Positions 1-5,046 of a stretch of 5,046 bases of DNA are shown here, piece by piece. Position 1 is the first letter of the stretch; every line of letters starts with the position of its first letter. The stretch is taken from contig JALTEO010000423.1 in NCBI GenBank assembly GCA_027073875.1, forward strand, positions 1 to 5,046. The letters are read 5' to 3'. Made by a program: the position numbers and the translations under genes. Source of the DNA: Bacteroidales bacterium. GTDB lineage: Bacteria; Bacteroidota; Bacteroidia; Bacteroidales; JALTDM01. Under the pieces are notes generated by a model. The model was given only the letters and a program-made list of their open reading frames with translations. It was not told the origin of the DNA and searched no databases.

Positions 1-164
1 TAGAGATAGCGGCGTTTTCTCTTATAAATCTGAACATCAACTATTTCTCCCGGAACGGTATTTTTTACAAAAACTACTTTTTCATTCGTTTTGGCAACGC
101 CAAACCCTTCTGAACTAATATCTGTAATTTCAAGATTTTCAAATAATTTCTTTTTTCCTTTCAC
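1..164 (-). CDS. rlmD: 23S rRNA (uracil-5-)-methyltransferase, RlmD/RumA type, N-terminal fragment
   Basis: Partial gene reading leftwards off the window edge; 54 codons are visible. The translation carries a TRAM-domain pattern: KKKLFENLEITDISSEGFGV, then AKTNEKVVFVKNTVPGE, then IVDVQIYKRKRRYL. The order 'I-D-I-x-x-E-G-x-G-V-A', 'V-V-F-V-x-x-x-V-P-G-E' and a basic KRKRR tail matches the RNA-binding N-terminal TRAM domain of RlmD-family enzymes. These use S-adenosylmethionine to make 5-methyluridine in 23S rRNA in the cytosol. The catalytic methyltransferase domain lies outside the window. MiaB and RimO also carry TRAM, but at their C-terminus, so a TRAM at the very start favours RlmD; another TrmA/RlmD paralogue cannot be excluded. 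The start is taken as GTG at 164. No in-frame ATG lies between it and the upstream in-frame stop, and no Shine-Dalgarno sequence is seen. A 1-base length change in the nearby A5/T5 run would connect to an ATG at 178. Confidence 0.87.
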   Translation of the reverse strand, partial: MKGKKKLFENLEITDISSEGFGVAKTNEKVVFVKNTVPGEIVDVQIYKRKRRYL

Positions 165-216
165 AAAAATTTTTCCATTAAAAATATTATTCGTAAATTG
201 CCACAAATTTGTAATT
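165..216. promoter_or_regulatory. short divergent intergenic region between rlmD and the kinase gene
   Basis: Only 52 bp separate the two divergent starts, so promoter elements for both genes must lie here or inside the opposing gene. It holds a perfect 10-bp palindrome, ACAAATTTGT, at 203-212. On the minus strand, TTTG at 207-204 followed after 17 bases by TATTTTTA at 186-179 loosely resembles the Bacteroidota promoter pattern (TTTG, about 19 bases, TAnnTTTG). The final base is wrong and the spacing short. On the plus strand TAAATTG at 194-200 is a weaker match. The location is firm; the individual promoter elements are speculative. Confidence 0.35.
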
Positions 217-3200
217 ATGAATAACTCCTCTACTATTCACAATGATTTCATCGCAAAAATAAAACTTTTACCCGACATATTCTTTCTTTTAAAAGAAGAT
301 GGCGAAATTATTGACTATTCCATTAATAATAAAAACATTAAAATTTTTACACATTTAAAAAAAGGTGAAATTTTATTTAAAAATAATTGTTATAGTTCAA
401 AGCATCTTTTTTTAGACACCTTTTCCAAGGCAAAAAAAGATAAAAAAGCACACTCACTTGAAATCATTATTAAAGATAAAGACTACGAACAACCTTTTCT
501 TTTTAGAATTAATTATCTTGACGAAAACAACATTATAGTCTTTGGTCTTCAAATTCAGTCGCTTAATGCGTTAAAAACAATACAAGACGAAAAAGAAAAA
601 GAAACGATTTTTTTCAGAACACTTTTTGAAAATAGTGAAGATGCCATCTTTCTGATGAGCGACAAACAATTTATTGAGTGTAATAAAAAGACACTTAAAA
701 TGTTTGGATGCAAAAAGGAAGAAGATATCATCGGTCACTATCCTGCTGAGTTTTCACCGGAAAAACAATCCGGTGGTATTTCATCCAAAAAATTAAGTCA
801 AGAAAAAATAAATGCCGCTTTTTCAGGAAAACCTCAAAGTTTTGAGTGGATACATACAAAGAAAGATAAAACAGCGTTTTTTGCCCAGGTCTCCCTTAAT
901 CTAATCAATTTCCACGAAGAAAAAGTTTTATTGGCAATCGTCAGAGATATTTCGGAAATAAAAGAACACGAAAAGAAACTAAACGAACAGTATCAGGAGG
1001 TTCAAACACAAAACGAAGAGATACAAGCCCAAAATGAAGAATATACCTCATTAATGCATCAACTCCGTAATAATCAAAAAGAGTTAGAACAAGCATTGCG
1101 ATCGCTGATGGTTAGTGAACAAAAATTCAGGACGCTAGCCGAAACTTCTCCTGCTGCCTTTTTTATTATTCAGGAAAACAGATTTGTATATATGAATGCC
1201 GCAGGTTACAAAATGCTCGGTATTGATTCGCCTGAAGAACTTGAAGAAATATTTTTTTGGGATATAATCTATAAAGAAGACCGTGAGATGGTAAAAGAAA
1301 GAGGACTAAAACGACAAAAAGGTAAAAACATAATTAATCGCTACGAATACAGAATTATTAATAAGAAACTGGGACCTATTTGGATTGATTTCTCTGCTGC
1401 CAATTACCCATTTGAAGGCAAACCGGCTTTAATCGGTATGGCAATTAATATCCACGAAAAAAAATTACTTGCCGATAAAATTGCAACCGATGCCGAAAAT
1501 CTTGCAGTTACCTTGCAAAGTATTGGTGATGCCGTCATTGTTACCGACAACAAAGGGAAAATTACCAATATGAATCCCGTAGCCGAAAAACTATGTGGCA
1601 GACGACTAAAAACAGCAAAAGGAAAACCACTTTCCGATGTATTTCAAATTATTAATGCAAAAACAGGAGAAAAAGTAAATAACCCGGTAAAAAAAGTACT
1701 GAAAGGAAAAAAAATTGTTGGCTTGGCAAACCACACCGTATTAATTTCAAGAAACCGGAGCCGTTATCACATTGAAGACAGTGCAGCCCCCATATTAAAA
1801 AATGATGAATTAATAGGTGTCGTTTTGGTTTTTCGCGATATAACGGAAAAATATGCAAGGGAACAAGAGTTAAGGAAGAACGCTGTTTTGTTCCGTACCA
1901 TTTTTGAACAAAATGCGATGGGTACTATTTTTACCGACATCTCAGGAAAAATTCTTGAGATCAATGAAAGTGCCCTGCAAATCTTGGGTTCACCATCGGA
2001 AGACACCACTAAAAAGATAAATCTGCTAAAATTCCCACCTCTGAAAAAGGTAGCTTTTGACAAATATTTTGAGGAAACCCTTAAAACAAAAGAAACAGTA
2101 CAAACTTTCTTTAATTACACAACTAAATGGGGAAAACTTTTATCGACAAAACTCACCTTTAATCCTATTCTTGTTAATGATGAATTTGCCGGAATCCTTA
2201 TCACATTTGTTGACCTGACACAAGAAAAAGAAGTGGAACGGCAACTCCAATTAGCCAAAGAGAAAGCAATAAGAGCAGACAGATTGAAAACAGCTTTTCT
2301 CTCGAATATGTCGCACGAGATACGCACACCGATGAATGGCATTCTCGGGTTTGCACAGATGCTAAAGAATTCAAATATTTCTGAGAATCAACGAAAAAAA
2401 TACATTCATCACATTCAAAATAGCGGAAAAATATTGCTACACCTAATTAATGATATTATTGACTTGTCAAGAATTGAAGCCAATGAACTAAAATTCAATC
2501 CAATAAAAACAGATTTAAAAAATTTAACTGAAAACTTGTTTGACTTTTACAATCTTGAAATAAAACGACGAGAAGAAAAACATATTAAATTGGATTTGGT
2601 TTTACCCAATGACAACGAAAACAATAGCGTAGTGATTGATTCCTATCGCCTGCGACAGGTTTTAGACAATCTTTTGAGTAATGCCTTAAAATTCACAAAA
2701 ACAGGTAATATCCGATTTGGTTTTGAAAAGGTAAAAGATAAAAATAAAATTCAATTTTTTGTTACCGACACCGGTATTGGTATTCCATCAGCCAATCTGC
2801 CCTATATTTTTGACCGTTTTACGCAAGGATTTGAAGAAAACGAAAAACAAAACTTTGGCGGAACAGGATTAGGATTAGCCGTATCGAAAAAGATAGTAGA
2901 ACAAATGGGAGGCACTATTTGGGCTAAATCAACCTATGGTGAAGGCAGTCAATTCTATTTTACAATTCCCTTTGAAAAAGCTACAAAGCCAAAATCACCA
3001 ACCCGTCAACCCAATCTTAATATCAACTGGAAAGAAAAAACTATTTTGGTAGCTGAAGATGATGAAATCAGTTTACTTTTATTAGAAGAAATGCTATCGA
3101 CTACCGGCATTAATGTTCTGAAAGCAGTAAACGGAGAGGAAGCTATCAATTTATTTAATAACAATCAGGTTGACATATTGCTTTTAGACATTCAGATGCC

Positions 3201-3387
3201 CATAAAAAACGGACTGGCAGTTTTAAAAGAAGTAAAGAAAAAAACACCCAACATACCGGTATTAGTTCAAACCGCCTACGCTCTAAACAATGAAAAAGAG
3301 ATTTGCTATGCCAATGGCTGCGATGAATATATCAGCAAACCCATTGAATATGACTCACTAATCATTAAATTGAAAAAGCATTTGTGA
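217..3387 (+). CDS. soluble multi-PAS hybrid sensor histidine kinase with C-terminal receiver domain
   Basis: 1056 residues. The protein senses an unknown signal through its PAS domains, autophosphorylates on histidine and passes phosphate to its own receiver. Domains in order: degenerate PAS-like region about 12-112; PAS 133-247, ending in VRDISEI; Q/N/E-rich coiled coil about 249-300 (QTQNEEIQAQNEEY); PAS 304-412; PAS 429-545 (GDAVIVTDNKGKI, ending FRDITEK); PAS 559-670; HisKA 690-756 with phospho-acceptor H700 in SNMSHEIRTPMNG; HATPase_c about 803-919; receiver 941-1056. The ATPase domain shows N-box N818/N822, G1 DTGIGIP at 851-857, F-box FDRF at 865-868 and G2 GGTGLGL at 881-887. The receiver has acidic cluster EDD at 947-949, phospho-acceptor D991 (LLLDIQMP), T1019 and K1041. 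No signal peptide or membrane segment is seen, so it should act in the cytosol. It has no DNA-binding output domain and no neighbouring regulator or Hpt protein, so its partner is encoded elsewhere. The frame is open back to a TTG at 91, but that extension runs antisense through rlmD and reads as low-complexity sequence, so ATG 217 is preferred. The ligand is unknown. Confidence 0.96.
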   Translation: MNNSSTIHNDFIAKIKLLPDIFFLLKEDGEIIDYSINNKNIKIFTHLKKGEILFKNNCYSSKHLFLDTFSKAKKDKKAHSLEIIIKDKDYEQPFLFRINYLDENNIIVFGLQIQSLNALKTIQDEKEKETIFFRTLFENSEDAIFLMSDKQFIECNKKTLKMFGCKKEEDIIGHYPAEFSPEKQSGGISSKKLSQEKINAAFSGKPQSFEWIHTKKDKTAFFAQVSLNLINFHEEKVLLAIVRDISEIKEHEKKLNEQYQEVQTQNEEIQAQNEEYTSLMHQLRNNQKELEQALRSLMVSEQKFRTLAETSPAAFFIIQENRFVYMNAAGYKMLGIDSPEELEEIFFWDIIYKEDREMVKERGLKRQKGKNIINRYEYRIINKKLGPIWIDFSAANYPFEGKPALIGMAINIHEKKLLADKIATDAENLAVTLQSIGDAVIVTDNKGKITNMNPVAEKLCGRRLKTAKGKPLSDVFQIINAKTGEKVNNPVKKVLKGKKIVGLANHTVLISRNRSRYHIEDSAAPILKNDELIGVVLVFRDITEKYAREQELRKNAVLFRTIFEQNAMGTIFTDISGKILEINESALQILGSPSEDTTKKINLLKFPPLKKVAFDKYFEETLKTKETVQTFFNYTTKWGKLLSTKLTFNPILVNDEFAGILITFVDLTQEKEVERQLQLAKEKAIRADRLKTAFLSNMSHEIRTPMNGILGFAQMLKNSNISENQRKKYIHHIQNSGKILLHLINDIIDLSRIEANELKFNPIKTDLKNLTENLFDFYNLEIKRREEKHIKLDLVLPNDNENNSVVIDSYRLRQVLDNLLSNALKFTKTGNIRFGFEKVKDKNKIQFFVTDTGIGIPSANLPYIFDRFTQGFEENEKQNFGGTGLGLAVSKKIVEQMGGTIWAKSTYGEGSQFYFTIPFEKATKPKSPTRQPNLNINWKEKTILVAEDDEISLLLLEEMLSTTGINVLKAVNGEEAINLFNNNQVDILLLDIQMPIKNGLAVLKEVKKKTPNIPVLVQTAYALNNEKEICYANGCDEYISKPIEYDSLIIKLKKHL

Positions 3388-3664
3388 GTTTAATACCCAA
3401 ATCAGGGGTTTTGTAAAATTCCAAATTTGTTGGTATTTCTTAATAGTAGAAAATTCCGTGAATTTTTGGGGTTAATTATCTTGCTAACGGTTTGGTATTA
3501 TATCGAATTCAGGTTAACACCACAATTTCACAAAAAAGCAAAATAACTACACAACAAACTAATTTACAGCAAATTACAAATAATAAGAATAAAATTTTCA
3601 CCAAAAAAAATACCGTCAAAAAATTTCTTCTTAACTTGCACCGTTTTTTTTCAAAATTTGAGCT
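3388..3664. other. AT-rich intergenic region between kinase gene and accA, no credible gene
   Basis: 277 bp. Near the kinase stop, ACCC (3395-3398) and GGGT (3406-3409) could form a 4-bp stem followed by a few T, which is weak as a terminator. CCAA (3421-3424) with TTGG (3430-3433) is another short stem. AAAATTC (3450-3456) and GAATTTT (3460-3466) form a perfect 7-bp stem with loop CGT. The 8-mer AAAATTCC occurs twice (3415-3422 and 3450-3457). From about 3530 to 3660 the DNA is A/T runs of low complexity. No convincing TTTG/TAnnTTTG promoter was found; TAACTTG in the 3630s is the nearest -7-like match and lacks a proper upstream element. The region presumably holds the kinase 3' end and the accA promoter and leader. 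Confidence 0.6.
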
Positions 3665-4645
3665 ATGGTATTTTTAGAATTCGAAGAACCGTTAAAAGAG
3701 TTATACGATCAGCTGGAAAAGCTGCAAGAAATTGAGAATGAAGGAAAAGTTGATGTCAGTTCTTCAATTGCTGATTTGAAGAAACAAATTAATGAAGCGA
3801 GAAAAAAAATTGTCAAGAAACTAACACCTTGGCAAAAGGTGCAATTATCAAGGCATCCGGAACGCCCATACACACTAAGTTATATTGATTATATCACCAA
3901 AGGCGATTTTATTGAACTTCACGGAGACAGGAATATTAAAGATGACAAAGCCATTGTGGGTGGATTCGGTGATTTTGACGGAAAAACAGTTATGTTTATC
4001 GGTCATCAGAAAGGAATGAACACCAAGATGCGTCAATATCGCAACTTTGGAATGGCAAACCCCGAAGGATACAGGAAAGCACTACGATTAATGAAATTAG
4101 CTGATAAATTTAACAAACCCATCATCTTTCTCGTTGATACTCCCGGTGCTTACCCCGGCATTGAAGGAGAAGAACGCGGTCAGGCAGAAGCCATTGCTCG
4201 CAATCTTTTTGAAATGTTTCGCATAAAAGTACCAATAATTGTCTGTATCATTGGCGAAGGTGCATCCGGTGGTGCACTTGGCATCGGCATAGGCGACCGT
4301 GTTTTAATGATGGAATACACTTGGTATTCAGTCATTTCGCCAGAATCCTGTTCTTCTATCTTGTGGCGAAGCTGGGACTATAAAAAACAAGCGGCAGAAG
4401 CACTTAAGCTAACAGCCAAAGACCTTTTGGAAATAGGAATTATTGATGACATTATCAAAGAACCTATGGGCGGTGCACATCTTAATCACGAGAAAGCATT
4501 TTCAAATGTAAAAAAAGAGCTTAAACGACATTTGAACGAGCTTATGGTAATGGATGCAGAAGAACGAATCAACCAAAGAATTGCTAAATTTTCAGCTCTG
4601 GGGAAATTTGAGATTATTGACAAACCTGAGCCCGAAACTGTATAA
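3665..4645 (+). CDS. accA: acetyl-CoA carboxylase carboxyltransferase subunit alpha
   Basis: Complete gene, 326 residues, close to the 319 of E. coli AccA. With AccD it forms the carboxyltransferase that moves CO2 from carboxybiotin on AccB to acetyl-CoA, giving malonyl-CoA for fatty acid synthesis in the cytosol. The N-terminal 50 or so residues are charged and helical (LKELYDQLEKLQEIE, then ADLKKQINEARKKI), as is usual for AccA. Then follow SRHPERPYTLSYID, the FIELHGDR segment, and the crotonase-fold core. Core motifs are VDTPGAYPGIEGEERGQAEA starting at residue 157, and the glycine-rich GEGASGGALGIGIGDRVLMM starting at 197, which carries the oxyanion-hole backbone. WYSVISPESCSSILWRSWD follows and also matches the family. 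ATG 3665 is preferred because it gives the normal N-terminus; no Shine-Dalgarno sequence precedes it. accD, accB and accC are not adjacent, so the subunits are encoded at separate loci. Nothing is truncated or unusual. Confidence 0.98.
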   Translation: MVFLEFEEPLKELYDQLEKLQEIENEGKVDVSSSIADLKKQINEARKKIVKKLTPWQKVQLSRHPERPYTLSYIDYITKGDFIELHGDRNIKDDKAIVGGFGDFDGKTVMFIGHQKGMNTKMRQYRNFGMANPEGYRKALRLMKLADKFNKPIIFLVDTPGAYPGIEGEERGQAEAIARNLFEMFRIKVPIIVCIIGEGASGGALGIGIGDRVLMMEYTWYSVISPESCSSILWRSWDYKKQAAEALKLTAKDLLEIGIIDDIIKEPMGGAHLNHEKAFSNVKKELKRHLNELMVMDAEERINQRIAKFSALGKFEIIDKPEPETV

Positions 4646-4731
4646 CCTACCATACAACTAAAACGACAAAATGCTAATAATTAGTAGATTAGATTTTCAA
4701 TACAGTATTTAGTTCATTACTGATTTAAATA
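4646..4731. other. accA 3' flanking spacer
   Basis: 86 bp of AT-rich sequence between the accA stop codon and the first hairpin of the repeat element. It contains the small palindrome CTAATAATTAG near 4674-4684, which has too short a loop to act as a good hairpin. No open frame of interest is seen on either strand. Confidence 0.5.
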
Positions 4732-4864
4732 TTTTGGCTAAAGCCATTTTTTGAACTCATAATATATCTGCCATAAATGGCAGGTCTATTGATATGGTTT
4801 ACATTAATAGAAACGGGATTTATCCCGTTTAATGAATAAAAAATCATATTGGCTTTAGCCAAAA
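4732..4864. repeat. 133-bp hairpin-rich inverted-repeat element (REP/BIME- or MITE-like)
   Basis: The ends are a perfect 15-bp inverted repeat: TTTTGGCTAAAGCCA at 4732-4746 and its complement at 4850-4864. Four hairpins lie inside. A is TGGC/GCCA at 4735-4746, loop TAAA. B is CTGCCA/TGGCAG at 4768-4783, loop TAAA. C is AAACGGGA/TCCCGTTT at 4811-4830, loop TTTA. D is TTGGC/GCCAA at 4849-4862, loop TTTA. Near the centre, TCTATT (4785-4790) pairs with AATAGA (4806-4811). All of these share one dyad centre, base 4798: A mirrors D and B mirrors C to the base. C and D therefore read as TAAA-loop hairpins on the minus strand. No transposase or other coding sequence is inside and no target-site duplication is obvious. 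The geometry is read directly from the sequence; calling it a dispersed REP/BIME-type or MITE-type repeat is inference from its form. Confidence 0.75.
4735..4752 (+). terminator. possible intrinsic terminator of accA, formed by hairpin A of the repeat
   Basis: The TGGC/GCCA stem with TAAA loop is followed at once by six T (4747-4752), about 90 bases after the accA stop codon. The stem is only 4 bp, so it would be a weak terminator alone. It may simply be part of the repeat element, which could serve as a bidirectional transcription boundary between the two converging genes. Confidence 0.3.
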
Positions 4865-4901
4865 CAATAACACTTTTGTAAACAGCTTTGATAGTTATCT
4901 T

Positions 4902-4927
4902 AAAATAATAAATACGGCTTTTGCCGT
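4902..4927 (-). terminator. hairpin E, possible terminator for the converging minus-strand gene
   Basis: ACGGC (4914-4918) and GCCGT (4923-4927) form a perfect 5-bp GC-rich stem with a 4-base loop (TTTT on plus, AAAA on minus). Read on the minus strand, the stem is followed by a T-rich tract (ATTTATTATTTT), and it lies about 43 bases after the minus-strand stop codon at 4970. That layout suits an intrinsic terminator. Its short stem and 4-base A/T loop also resemble the four hairpins at 4732-4864, so it could instead be a further unit of the same repeat family. Confidence 0.42.
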
Positions 4928-4969
4928 CTAATGGACTAAGTTCGACATAATAAATGAAACATGGAAATA

Positions 4970-5046
4970 CTACAAAATATTCTTAACCAGCAATTTAGGC
5001 TCCATCATTTCGTGAATGGAATATTTCAAACCTTCGCGTCCCAATC
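4970..5046 (-). CDS. C-terminal end of an unrecognised protein
   Basis: The minus strand is open from the window edge to a TAG at 4972-4970, giving 24 residues that end in YSIHEMMEPKLLVKNIL, preceded by LGREGLK. The composition looks like a real soluble protein C-terminus, and a terminator-like hairpin follows at 4914-4927. I do not recognise the family and assign no function. The plus strand is also open here, from ATG 4961 to the window edge (28 codons, starting MEILQNILNQQF). The minus reading is preferred for its more protein-like composition and the hairpin behind it. The two cannot both be normal genes over this stretch. Confidence 0.5.
   Translation of the reverse strand, partial: LGREGLKYSIHEMMEPKLLVKNIL

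Noticed and set aside
91..216. Upstream extension of the kinase gene to a TTG start at 91 (42 extra residues)
   Set aside because: It runs antisense through the well-supported TRAM-encoding start of rlmD and translates to sequence with no domain character. ATG 217 gives a normal N-terminus.
1652..2342. Open frames on the minus strand (1652-1858, 1767-2063, 2115-2342) inside the kinase gene
   Set aside because: They lie wholly antisense to conserved PAS and HisKA coding sequence, overlap one another and show no recognisable protein features.
3450..3467. AAAATTC/GAATTTT hairpin as an intrinsic terminator for the kinase gene
   Set aside because: The stem is almost all A/T and is followed by TGGGG rather than a T-run, so it is too weak to call as a terminator.
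3492..3677. 61-codon open frame on the plus strand in the kinase-accA gap, starting with TTG
   Set aside because: The product is low-complexity (rich in T, Q, N, K), it has a rare start and no ribosome-binding signal, and it overlaps the accA start. It looks like a chance frame in A/T-run DNA.
217..4645. Kinase and accA as a functional operon or new signalling-metabolism system
   Set aside because: They share a strand only; a 277-bp gap with weak hairpins separates them, and AccA is an ordinary housekeeping subunit with no regulatory domain.
4732..4927. CRISPR array or tandem repeat
   Set aside because: The repeated units are inverted, short and differ in stem sequence. There are no equal direct repeats with unique spacers, and no cas genes are present.

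Overview
The window reads as an ordinary chromosomal segment of a Bacteroidota bacterium. The DNA is strongly AT-rich. No clear Shine-Dalgarno sequence precedes any start. The TRAM-type N-terminus of the rRNA methyltransferase, the many-PAS cytosolic hybrid kinase with its Q/N/E-rich coiled coil, and the AccA sequence all look like members from that phylum. This placement is inferred from the style of the proteins and DNA; no search was run.

Layout from left to right. (1) Bases 1-164, minus strand: the first 54 codons of an RlmD/RumA-type 23S rRNA m5U methyltransferase, cut by the window edge. (2) A 52-bp divergent gap. (3) Bases 217-3387, plus strand: a 1056-residue soluble hybrid histidine kinase with five PAS or PAS-like domains, HisKA, HATPase_c and a C-terminal receiver, with every key catalytic residue present. 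(4) A 277-bp AT-rich gap with weak hairpins and no credible gene. (5) Bases 3665-4645, plus strand: a complete accA, the carboxyltransferase alpha subunit of acetyl-CoA carboxylase. (6) A 324-bp gap holding a hairpin-rich intergenic element. (7) Bases 4970-5046, minus strand: the probable last 24 codons of an unrecognised protein that converges on accA.

The genes do not form an obvious pathway. rlmD (translation apparatus) and accA (fatty acid synthesis) are housekeeping genes, and the kinase between them is an orphan with no adjacent regulator, Hpt protein or target operon. The kinase and accA share a strand but are 277 bp apart, so co-transcription is possible but not indicated.

The most interesting part is non-coding. 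Bases 4732-4864 form a 133-bp imperfect palindrome. It has 15-bp terminal inverted repeats and four short hairpins placed exactly symmetrically about base 4798. Each hairpin has a TAAA loop when read in its own direction. The two inner hairpins keep their position and loop while their stem sequences differ in a pair-preserving way. This resembles a REP/BIME-type or MITE-type repeat. A fifth similar hairpin lies outside it at 4914-4927. No new multi-gene system is visible.
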